64,000 nt of DNA, from NCBI GenBank assembly GCA_021561035.1, contig CP067346.1, positions 2,201,001 to 2,265,000 on the forward strand, written 5' to 3'. The stretch's first letter is position 1. Each line of letters opens with the position of its first letter. The position numbers were made by a program, and so were the translations under genes. This document shows, one piece after another, positions 56,976 through 64,000 of this stretch. This DNA is from Clostridioides sp. ES-S-0054-01. GTDB lineage: Bacteria > Bacillota > Clostridia > Peptostreptococcales > Peptostreptococcaceae. Below the pieces are notes generated by a model. That model was not told the DNA's origin. It ran no database searches and saw only the letters and a list, made by a program, of their open reading frames with translations.

Positions 56976-58070
56976 TTGCAAGATAAAAAAATTTATTTAA
57001 ATATTGTATTTACTGTAGTTGTTTCATATATCTTGATTAAGCTTATCGATAACTACAAATATTTCTTTGGGGTGATAAGTCTATTAATGTCACTACTAAC
57101 ACCATTTATAATAGCATTTATACTAGCATATATATTCAATCCACTAGTAAAACTTTTGGAAAGTAAACTAAACTTTAAGAGAATACATTCGTTACTCCTT
57201 ACTTATGGTGTACTCATAATCATACTAGTATCTTTTATATTATTTACAGTACCATCCATAGTAAACAGTTTGGCTGATTTAGTAACTCAAGTTCCTACAT
57301 ATATAGATAAAACAGAGCAGTTTTTATTTGATTTAGGTAAAAGTTTACAATCAGTAGACCCTAATACATTAAAAGAATACGGTGACAAAATTATGAGCGT
57401 AATGCCTAAGTTTAGTAACTTACTTATTGGCTCACTTGGTGGGATATTCAGTACTACTTTTTCTGTAGGAAAATTTATAGTACAATTTCTTTTAGGCTTT
57501 ATAATTTGTTTCTATATATTATTAGAAAAAGAAAAGTTCTTACTATTTACAAAGAAAGTAATTTACATTTCTTTAGGTAAAAAATATGGAGATTTTATAA
57601 TAGAATTGTGCCAGAGTTTGAACTTAAATATTGGTAAGTACTTTACAGGTAAAATTCTAGATTCTTTTATCGTTGGATTACTTTCTGGAATTGGTCTTTA
57701 CTTTTTGAAATCTGAATATGCACTATTATTTGGTACACTTATGGGTATCATGAATATGGTTCCATATTTTGGTCCAGTAATAGGTATGGCACCAGTTGTA
57801 ATAATCAATTTATTCTATAATCCAACAACTGCTTTAACTTCTTTGATTTATTTAATAATAATTCAACAAGTTGAAGTTACATTTATAGAACCAAAAATTG
57901 TAGGTGGACAACTAGGTCTTAGCCCATTTTTTACAATACTAGCAGTTACTGTTGGTGGAGGATTCTTTGGTATACCTGGTATGATTCTATCCGCTCCTGT
58001 AATGGGTGTCATAAAGATATATTTCTGTGAATTTGTAAATCGTAGACATGATAAAATACAAATGGAATAA
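56976..58070 (+). CDS. AI-2E family (PerM/YtvI-like) membrane protein, second copy
   Basis: About 364 residues from a TTG at 56976 (AGAAAGG ten bases upstream; a longer TTG start at 56919 is open but poorly supported). Helix pairs at the N-terminus are followed by a soluble central segment and the conserved block GIMNMVPYFGPVIGMAPVVI and IIQQVEVTFIEPKIVGG. Paralogue of 4290-5456 with the same length and layout. Substrate unknown. It lies divergent from the germination genes, but no functional link is evident. Confidence 0.8.
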   Translation: MQDKKIYLNIVFTVVVSYILIKLIDNYKYFFGVISLLMSLLTPFIIAFILAYIFNPLVKLLESKLNFKRIHSLLLTYGVLIIILVSFILFTVPSIVNSLADLVTQVPTYIDKTEQFLFDLGKSLQSVDPNTLKEYGDKIMSVMPKFSNLLIGSLGGIFSTTFSVGKFIVQFLLGFIICFYILLEKEKFLLFTKKVIYISLGKKYGDFIIELCQSLNLNIGKYFTGKILDSFIVGLLSGIGLYFLKSEYALLFGTLMGIMNMVPYFGPVIGMAPVVIINLFYNPTTALTSLIYLIIIQQVEVTFIEPKIVGGQLGLSPFFTILAVTVGGGFFGIPGMILSAPVMGVIKIYFCEFVNRRHDKIQME

Positions 58071-58221
58071 AAACATAATTTAATTACGATTTTGTAATCA
58101 AAGGTTACAGCTGTGTAACTGTAATATTATTCTCTTTAATGGTAATATTTAATTATAGGAAACATACAATATTATTAAGTAATGAATCTTATATAATTAA
58201 AATACGAAAGAGGGTTTTAGT

Positions 58222-58578
58222 ATGAAAAAAGCACTTATATCTTTATTAGTTTTATCTTGTTTGTTATTAACTGCACCAGTAAATGAATCTTCTTATGCCG
58301 ATTCTCAAAAGAATGTTCCTGTAAACCAAAATACTAAATTGACTCAAGAACAAGCTAAAGAACTTTTAGTAAAATACAACAATAAAGTTGATTACATATA
58401 TCAAGGAAATGCTAGCAACTTTGAAGCATTAAAAGCTAAAAATCTTAATGGTTATGTATTTTTACCAGATGCAGATGGTGACATTGGTTACTTTATAAAT
58501 GAAAATACTTCTGAGATATATTACTTCCACCCAAGTGGATATCTTGAATTAGTTAATCAACAACAAAATAATAAATAA
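58222..58578 (+). CDS. Small secreted protein
   Basis: 118 residues with a signal peptide (KKALISLLVLSCLLLTAPVN, cleavage likely after SYA). The mature part of about 90 residues contains TQEQAKELLVKYNNKVDYIY and GYFINENTSEIYYFHPSGYL. No cysteines or anchor. I do not recognise a named family; it may be a conserved clostridial extracellular protein. Ribosome site AGAGGG and a strong terminator mark a single-gene unit. Confidence 0.75.
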   Translation: MKKALISLLVLSCLLLTAPVNESSYADSQKNVPVNQNTKLTQEQAKELLVKYNNKVDYIYQGNASNFEALKAKNLNGYVFLPDADGDIGYFINENTSEIYYFHPSGYLELVNQQQNNK

Positions 58579-58585
58579 CTAATAA

Positions 58586-58632
58586 AAAATGGATGCAAAT
58601 TTGGTATAAATTTGTCATCCATTTTGTTTTTA
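58586..58632 (+). terminator. Terminator of the small secreted protein gene
   Basis: AAAATGGATG-C-AAATTT and AAATTT-GT-CATCCATTTT arms followed by GTTTTTATTTT. It may also serve the convergent aminomutase gene. Confidence 0.85.
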
Positions 58633-58670
58633 TTTTAAAGTTGTTTCTTTTTCCACACTTTAACTATTTT

Positions 58671-59939
58671 TTAATCCTGTGCCTGCTCTTTTATAAGTTT
58701 CTTTATATCTACAGCAGGTTCATCTTCCATTTTTATAACTTTACCTTCCCATGTTCTAAGCATAACATAATCTGTTCCTTTTGATACAAGATACTGTGGA
58801 AGCAAAGGAGTCTTTCCTCCTCCTTTTGGAGCATTCACTATATATGTTGGTATCGCCATTCCTGATGTATATCCTCTTAAATACTCCATGATTTCAAGAC
58901 CATCATCCACTGATGTATTGAAATGTTTTGTTCCCTTTACATGTTTACTTTGGAATATATAATAAGGTTTTACTCTTATTTTTAATAATTCTTGATTCAA
59001 GCATCTCATTACAAACTTATCATTATTTATACCATTTAATAATACTGCTTGATTTCCTAATGGAATTCCTGCATTTGCTAGTTTTTCACACGCTTCCTTA
59101 GATTCTTTAGTTATTTCCATTGGATGATTAAAATGCGTATTTATATATATAGGATGATATTTTTTTAGCATATTACAAAATTCATCTGTGATTCTTTGTG
59201 GCATTGTAACAAGAGTTCTAGTTCCTAATCTAACATAATCAATATGTGGTATTTCTTTAAGTTGACTAAGAATCCATTCTAAATAATCATCTTTTAATGT
59301 AAGAGCATCTCCTCCTGTCACTAGCACATCTCTTATTTCTTCATTTTCTCTAATATAGTCTATAGATTCTTGGATAATAGCTTTTGACTTATGAGAATCT
59401 TGTTGCCCAATATTTCTTCTTCTTTGACAGTGTCTACAGTACATAGCACACTCATTTGTTACATTTATTATTAATCTATCTGGGTATCTTCTAGTTATAC
59501 ATCCAGCTGGATTAGTGTACTCTTCTCCCATGGGGTCTAAGTCATCTTGTTCATCTTCCAGTTCTATATGTGTTGGTATGGACAGTAATTTTATTGGGTC
59601 ACATATATCTTCTGGGTCTATCAAACTCAAATAATATGGAGATATTGCCCATCTAAATTGAGTACCGACCTCTTTTATATATTCTTTTTCTTTTTTAGTT
59701 AGAGTTATAATCTTTGATAAAGTATCTACATCTGTTATTCTATTTGATAATTGCCATTTATAGTTATTCCAATCTTCTTCTGTTCCATTTAGTATACCTA
59801 ATATTTTCTGTTTTCGTTTATTTATCTCTTCTTCTTTTTCAAGACCTCTGTTAATCGTTTTTCTAGCCTGAATATAATCATCAATTTTTGATTTTAGTTC
59901 AGCAGCTCTCTCTAAGGATATTCTAGTTTGTTCATTCAT
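58671..59939 (-). CDS. eam: Glutamate 2,3-aminomutase
   Basis: 422 residues, radical SAM and PLP-dependent KamA family. The cluster motif is NECAMYCRHC (Cys164, 168, 171). The substrate-binding aspartates of lysine 2,3-aminomutase are replaced by Lys332 (FQSKHVKG) and Asn369 (IVNAPKGGGK), the pair I recall as diagnostic for glutamate 2,3-aminomutase, first described from C. difficile. The PLP lysine lies in GGGKTP. The product would be beta-glutamate, a compatible solute. The start codon has no nearby ribosome site except across a hairpin (see 59937-59990). Confidence 0.92.
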   Translation of the reverse strand: MNEQTRISLERAAELKSKIDDYIQARKTINRGLEKEEEINKRKQKILGILNGTEEDWNNYKWQLSNRITDVDTLSKIITLTKKEKEYIKEVGTQFRWAISPYYLSLIDPEDICDPIKLLSIPTHIELEDEQDDLDPMGEEYTNPAGCITRRYPDRLIINVTNECAMYCRHCQRRRNIGQQDSHKSKAIIQESIDYIRENEEIRDVLVTGGDALTLKDDYLEWILSQLKEIPHIDYVRLGTRTLVTMPQRITDEFCNMLKKYHPIYINTHFNHPMEITKESKEACEKLANAGIPLGNQAVLLNGINNDKFVMRCLNQELLKIRVKPYYIFQSKHVKGTKHFNTSVDDGLEIMEYLRGYTSGMAIPTYIVNAPKGGGKTPLLPQYLVSKGTDYVMLRTWEGKVIKMEDEPAVDIKKLIKEQAQD

Positions 59940-59990
59940 AATTTTTTGCTATCAACATTAATTACTTATATCATTTGATAGCATCCTCCT
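59937..59990 (-). promoter_or_regulatory. Ribosome site separated from the eam start by a 37-nt hairpin
   Basis: AGGAGGA (minus strand, 59984-59990) is followed immediately by TGCTATCAA (59975-59983), a 19-base loop, and its exact complement TTGATAGCA (59947-59955), then seven bases and the ATG (59937-59939). When the hairpin forms, the effective spacing is 7 bases; linear spacing is 44. The loop contains an ATG-ATA-TAA mini-frame. An in-frame TAG at 59949-59951 excludes an earlier start. Confidence 0.75.
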
Positions 59991-60188
59991 TTCTGAAATA
60001 TTTATATCATTCTGATAGGCAGATTTAATTTTGCCATATAGATTTTGTAACAAATGAAATTAAATCAATTTTTGCATTTTTTCTATTATTTTATGCATTT
60101 GTGAAAACTTTTACGCTTTCGTCAATAAATTACAATATATTATGCATTTTTTTTAACAAATGATTAATTTTTTCTATTTTTAAGAATT
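59991..60188 (-). other. Long leader region of eam
   Basis: About 190 bases of untranslated leader. On the minus strand GACGAAAGCGTAAAAG (about 60109-60124) loosely resembles a cre site. No known riboswitch fold was recognised. Confidence 0.4.
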
Positions 60189-60217
60189 ATTTTATCATAA
60201 AACGATTATGTTTTCAA
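60189..60217 (-). promoter_or_regulatory. Promoter upstream of eam
   Basis: TTGAAA (60212-60217), a 17-base spacer and TAAAAT (60189-60194) on the minus strand. The predicted leader is about 240 bases long. Confidence 0.6.
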
Positions 60218-60269
60218 GATTATTCAAGTTAAAACTTTAATAGAAATTAAAGTATTTTATTAAATAATA

Positions 60270-60308
60270 AAAGCGGAGGTTTATTATAATAAATTTCTCC
60301 GCTTTTTT
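60270..60308 (-). terminator. Terminator of the MocR-type gene
   Basis: AAAGCGGAG and CTCCGCTTT arms around an 18-base loop; T-run on the minus strand supplied by the A-rich flank. Confidence 0.85.
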
Positions 60309-60318
60309 ATTTATTTAA

Positions 60319-61722
60319 TTAAATCATAGTGAAATAGCTCTGACTCTTAAGAAGTGACTTTATTATATTCAGCCCTTTTTCCAATTCCTCTACATCTTTT
60401 GGAGCTGTTACACAAATACGAACTGCTTTTGGTACAGTAGAATTTCCTACTGAAAAACGTTCGGCACAGTATACTTGAACTCCTAGTTTTTTTGCACATA
60501 TTTCAAATGACTTTCCATCTAATTCATCAGGAAGAAGTAACCAACGAAAACTACAATTTTTATCACCAATTAAATTATAGTCTGATAAAATTTTATCAGC
60601 AACTTTATTTCTTTCTACAATAGCATCTTTTTTCTCTTCTATAATTTTATCTATAATAGGAGAATACAGTAAACGGTGTACTATTTCTGCAGTAAATGGA
60701 GAAACCATTAGATTCATATTATATAGTGCCTTTTCTAAGTTTTCTATATAGTGTTTTGGAGCAACTACAAATGCTATTCTAAGACCAGCACATAAAAACT
60801 TAGATGTACTAAAAATATATACAGTATTGTTGCTAGCTAAAGAAAATATAGGGGTTTGTATATTAGGTCTAAGAATACTATTTATTGCATCTTCAATAAT
60901 TATTATATTATACTTCTTTGCTATCTCTGCTATTTTTTTGCGAGACAAATTAGACATAGAATGTGTTGTTGGGTTATGATAGTCTGGTATAAGATATATA
61001 CCTTTTATATTTTCATTTTTACAATAACTTTCAAGAGATTCAATTGACATTTCATTATTTTCCTGTGGAATTGGAATCAATTGAATGCCTATCATTTTAG
61101 CTATTGATTTAATTCCAGAAAAACTCAAAGAATCTGTAGCAATCCTATCACCAGCTTTAAATAGTCCCAGTAAAGTTGCACATATAGCATTCTGTCCTCC
61201 TGTAGATAGTATTATATTTTCTTCACTAGTATATACATTATTTCTTTCTATCCATTTTGCAATTGATTTTTTTTGCATATATGTACCAGAAGGAGACATG
61301 TATTGCAAAAATCTATCCATTTCTGGCTGTTTTAATACATTTTTAATAAAATCAATAATATATGTATTTTGTTCGTATGGAGGGTGTACTGTACCTAGTT
61401 CAATTATATCTTTTGATTCTGTTTGATATAACAATGTATTACTTACATTTACATCAGAAGAAATGAAAGTTCCTTTTCCCACTTTTGCACATATTAACCC
61501 TTTTTCTTCACAAAGCTTAAATGCACGTGTTATTGTACTTAAATTTAAATCCAGAAAATCTGCTAATTCTCGTTGTGGTGGTAACTTATCTCCAGGATTT
61601 AAATTTCCCATTTTAATATCTTCTTCCAATAACATTGCCAAAGTTTTATATATCGGTGGTTTTCGATTATTTAATTTTGGTTTCCATGTCATAGGATAGT
61701 TTTCAAATGAATTTATTGGCAT
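60319..61722 (-). CDS. MocR-family regulator (GntR HTH fused to aminotransferase-like domain)
   Basis: 467 residues. The N-terminal GntR winged helix spans about 25-95 (GNLNPGDKLPPQRELADFLD, LNLSTITRAFKLCEEKGLIC). The rest is a type I aminotransferase fold: SGTYMQKKSIAKWIE, STGGQNAIC, YLIPDYHNPTTHSMS, and the PLP lysine in FSTSKFLCAGLRIAF. MocR regulators use PLP and usually control a neighbouring amino-acid or vitamin gene; the divergent racemase gene is the obvious candidate. Start at 61722 (MPINSFENY) from AAGGAG. Confidence 0.88.
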   Translation of the reverse strand: MPINSFENYPMTWKPKLNNRKPPIYKTLAMLLEEDIKMGNLNPGDKLPPQRELADFLDLNLSTITRAFKLCEEKGLICAKVGKGTFISSDVNVSNTLLYQTESKDIIELGTVHPPYEQNTYIIDFIKNVLKQPEMDRFLQYMSPSGTYMQKKSIAKWIERNNVYTSEENIILSTGGQNAICATLLGLFKAGDRIATDSLSFSGIKSIAKMIGIQLIPIPQENNEMSIESLESYCKNENIKGIYLIPDYHNPTTHSMSNLSRKKIAEIAKKYNIIIIEDAINSILRPNIQTPIFSLASNNTVYIFSTSKFLCAGLRIAFVVAPKHYIENLEKALYNMNLMVSPFTAEIVHRLLYSPIIDKIIEEKKDAIVERNKVADKILSDYNLIGDKNCSFRWLLLPDELDGKSFEICAKKLGVQVYCAERFSVGNSTVPKAVRICVTAPKDVEELEKGLNIIKSLLKSQSYFTMI

Positions 61723-61847
61723 ATAATTACTCCTTTTAATATAATTGTCCTCCATACAATTTTATTATTGTATGCTTATATTTTAAATGCTATACTTGTA
61801 TTTGTAAATAGCTATTTCAAAATAAACAGAATAAGAGAGGTATAAAT

Positions 61848-62405
61848 ATGAAGACTATAGGCTTAATTGGTGGTATGAGTTGGGAAAGTACCATTACATA
61901 TTACCAGGTTATTAATACAGTAATAAAAGAAAGATTAGGTGGACTACATTCTTCTAAATGTATACTTTACAGTGTAGATTTTCAAGAAATTGAAGAATGC
62001 CAGTCTAGTGGAAATTGGGAAAAAAGTGCTAAAATTCTATCTGATGCTGCAATTAAATTACAAGGTGCAGGGGCAGATTTTATTGTTATATGTACTAATA
62101 CTATGCATAAGGTAGCAGATAAAATACAAGAAAATATACATATTCCATTACTAAACATAGCAAATGTAACTGCTGAAGTATTGAAAGAAAAAGGAGTAAA
62201 AAAAGTAGCTTTATTGAGTACTAAATATACAATGGAACAAGATTTTTATAAAAAGATAATTATTAATAATGGGATTGAGGTTTTAATTCCAAATGAAGAG
62301 GACCGTATAATAGTAAACAATACAATATTTCAAAATGACACTTCTATCCCACTGTTTGATACAACCCTAATATATGCAATAGAAGCTGCATTAAAGTCAA
62401 TTTAA
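61848..62405 (+). CDS. Aspartate/glutamate racemase-family protein with internal deletion
   Basis: 185 residues instead of about 230. The N-terminus (TIGLIGGMSWESTITYYQVI) and first catalytic cysteine (FIVICTNTMHKVAD) are intact. After NEEDRIIVNNTIFQ the sequence jumps directly to NDTSIPLFDTTLIYAIEAAL, which is the normal C-terminus. The missing stretch of about 45 residues contains the second catalytic cysteine (GCTEI motif). The frame is preserved, so a protein is probably made, but racemisation by the two-cysteine mechanism is not expected. Ribosome site AGAGAGG. Confidence 0.85.
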   Translation: MKTIGLIGGMSWESTITYYQVINTVIKERLGGLHSSKCILYSVDFQEIEECQSSGNWEKSAKILSDAAIKLQGAGADFIVICTNTMHKVADKIQENIHIPLLNIANVTAEVLKEKGVKKVALLSTKYTMEQDFYKKIIINNGIEVLIPNEEDRIIVNNTIFQNDTSIPLFDTTLIYAIEAALKSI

Positions 62406-62465
62406 AACGATATTAATAATAAAAAATACTTTTTAAACTGAAAATTTGAAACCCCTATATAAATA

Positions 62466-62503
62466 AGGATAGTATGATTCTCCTCATACTATCCTCTTTT
62501 TTA
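62466..62503 (+). terminator. Terminator of the racemase-family gene
   Basis: AGGATAGTATGA-TTCTCC-TCATACTATCCT followed by CTTTTTT. Confidence 0.9.
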
Positions 62504-62556
62504 GGTTTAATTTTCCAATAAATCACAAAATTGATACTCTTAATTTGTGCACAAAT

Positions 62557-64000
62557 CTATCTTACATTTATAACATCACTATTTTGAGAGTTTTTTCCAT
62601 CCGAATTTGCAACAACATAAATATCTAGATTTAAATCTCCTTCAGGAATACTTATAGTATGCTCATTACCTTGTATATCACTTTGATATAAAGTAAATTC
62701 TCCTTCTCCATTAGTATTATTTTTCACATATATACTGTAAGTACAATCCTTATGAGATACACTACTCCAGTTAACTCTAATAACATTATTATCTCTATCA
62801 ACATTAGCCGATATATTTTCAACTTTCATATCTTGAATATTATTATCATTATTTGAGCTTCCATTTCCATTATTAATATTTATTATATTACTTGGTTTAG
62901 TTGTGTCTGAATCCTTTTTACCTACAACATAAATATCAAAATCTACATTTTGATTATCCTTCATATCTACTTCTATAGTAGCATATACCTTTTGTGATTT
63001 TCCCAAATCACTTTCATTTATAGTTATAGATTTAAATTTCTTAAATGATTCTCCTGACAATTTGTCTTTAAGATATATATCATAATCAAAGACACCTTTC
63101 ATATAATCCCACTCAAGTTTAATAATGACTTTATTATTTACTATTTTATGCGAACCAACTAAATTTTGTATATAGTCATTAGTTATAGTTTCTTTGACTA
63201 CTGTTACTGTTATTATTTTAGATTTATCTCCACAAGTTATCCTTACTCTATCTTTACCTTCTCTAAGTCCTACTACATTTCCATCACTACCTAGACTTAT
63301 TGCTCTTTCTACAGGTAATTTTGAATCTACTAACTCATAATATATTTTTGGTGGTTCTAAACCAGGTGGAGAAGTTATTATATCTGGTTTTAGTTTTTCA
63401 TTTTGGTCAACCTCTATTTTTATATCATTCATATTTATTTCAGCAACTCTAGCTTGAATTCTAAAGGTTCTCTCAACTTCTTTATTTCCACACTTAGCAT
63501 ATATTGTGGCCTTCCCAACTCCAACTGCACTTACTTTATTTCCTTTGATTTTTAAAACATTTTCATTACTGCTCTTATAAATTGGTTTATATGATTTTTT
63601 AAACTTATCATAATCAACTTCTACTGTGCTTTCTATAGTAGCACTATCACCAACATGTCTTAAATCTCCATTAATCTCCATATCTAGTGACTCTACCTTT
63701 GGGTCTACTACTTTTATGGTAGCCTTTTTTAATACTCTTGAATTTTTCATAATACCCACAGAAGAATACCCAACCTTTAATGCTGTCATCTTATTTCCAT
63801 CTATTTTCAAAGTTCCTGAATTATCCAACACATTAAACCAAATATTTGGCTCTTTAGCATATGAAGGAACCTTAATATATTCACCAGTAGACAAAGTAAC
63901 TGTTTCATTTAATTTTACTACATATTTATCTATATCTTTAACATATTCCCCATCTACAATTTCGATTTCTACTCCCTTTACCATTGGTCTAAGTATTCCA
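62557..64000 (-). CDS. Surface-type protein with bacterial Ig-like repeats, N-terminus outside window
   Basis: About 480 residues visible; the frame is open to the window edge and the ATG at 63984 has no ribosome site, so the true start is beyond base 64000. Repeated Ig-like (Big_2) segments are seen: KMTALKVGYSSVGIMKNSRV, KVSAVGVGKATIYAKCGNKE and GNVVGLREGKDRVRITCGD. Two further beta-rich modules in the C-terminal part share the pattern IYVVGKK/IYVVANSDGKNSQNSD, separated by an Asn-rich linker. No LPXTG or cell-wall-binding repeat is visible at the C-terminus. Likely extracellular; function unknown. Confidence 0.7.
   Translation of the reverse strand, partial: GILRPMVKGVEIEIVDGEYVKDIDKYVVKLNETVTLSTGEYIKVPSYAKEPNIWFNVLDNSGTLKIDGNKMTALKVGYSSVGIMKNSRVLKKATIKVVDPKVESLDMEINGDLRHVGDSATIESTVEVDYDKFKKSYKPIYKSSNENVLKIKGNKVSAVGVGKATIYAKCGNKEVERTFRIQARVAEINMNDIKIEVDQNEKLKPDIITSPPGLEPPKIYYELVDSKLPVERAISLGSDGNVVGLREGKDRVRITCGDKSKIITVTVVKETITNDYIQNLVGSHKIVNNKVIIKLEWDYMKGVFDYDIYLKDKLSGESFKKFKSITINESDLGKSQKVYATIEVDMKDNQNVDFDIYVVGKKDSDTTKPSNIININNGNGSSNNDNNIQDMKVENISANVDRDNNVIRVNWSSVSHKDCTYSIYVKNNTNGEGEFTLYQSDIQGNEHTISIPEGDLNLDIYVVANSDGKNSQNSDVINVR

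Noticed and set aside
58102-58119. GTTACAGCTGTGTAAC palindrome after the second AI-2E gene
   Set aside because: Short arms with 4-base centre and no T-run; neither a clear terminator nor a clear operator.

Overview
The window reads as chromosome of Clostridioides difficile or a very close relative. The background is about 29% G+C, genes have strong GGAGG-type ribosome sites, and several loci are characteristic of that species: the tandem sinR/sinR' regulators, the asrABC sulfite reductase genes followed by the FNT hydrosulfide channel gene, a nan sialic-acid operon, the cspBA-cspC germination genes, and a glutamate 2,3-aminomutase carrying Lys332 and Asn369. These identities come from recognition of the protein sequences; no database search was run.

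Layout. 1-8.7 kb holds transporters (a GPH-type symporter cut by the window edge, an SSS symporter with a TetR regulator, an AI-2E-type permease), an aldehyde dehydrogenase, a flavodoxin with a MarR regulator, and debris (a tributyrin-esterase pseudogene and an IS200/IS605 tnpA remnant). 8.8-12.6 kb holds hflX and a small module: a Crp/Fnr-family regulator, a nucleotidyltransferase and a protein of unknown function. Two promoters in this module share an identical class-II activator layout. 12.7-17.6 kb is the decayed left part of a Tn916-like conjugative element (orf13, orf14, orf21, orf22, orf23 and an LPXTG-type adhesin). It is richer in G+C, riddled with internal deletions, and interrupted by an IS256-family element with a clear 8-bp target duplication. 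17.9-23.7 kb has a MITE-like repeat, a MarR-ABC-ABC exporter operon and a beta carbonic anhydrase.

24.3-36 kb has sinR-sinR', an orphan basic protein, aroD, a solute-binding lipoprotein paired with a membrane GGDEF(degenerate)-EAL protein, a radical SAM protein, a membrane-anchored hydrolase and a FUSC-type membrane protein. 35.3-40.0 kb is the sulfite-reduction locus (asrA-asrB-asrC-hydrosulfide channel) with its Crp-like regulator and a TGTGA-N6-TCACA palindrome about 41.5 bp before the inferred asrA start. 40.1-46.6 kb is the nan operon (nanE-nanA-nanT-yhcH-esterase-nanK-nanR). It takes up sialic acid, de-O-acetylates it, cleaves it and channels the product to N-acetylglucosamine 6-phosphate.

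46.9-64 kb has two zinc-ribbon proteins, asnS under a T-box leader, a small putative spore protein, cspC and cspBA, a second AI-2E-type permease, a small secreted protein, the glutamate 2,3-aminomutase gene with an unusual hairpin between its ribosome site and start codon, a MocR-type regulator divergent from a shortened aspartate/glutamate racemase, and a partial surface protein with Ig-like repeats. Most genes are on the minus strand. A recurring theme is gene decay by short internal deletions.
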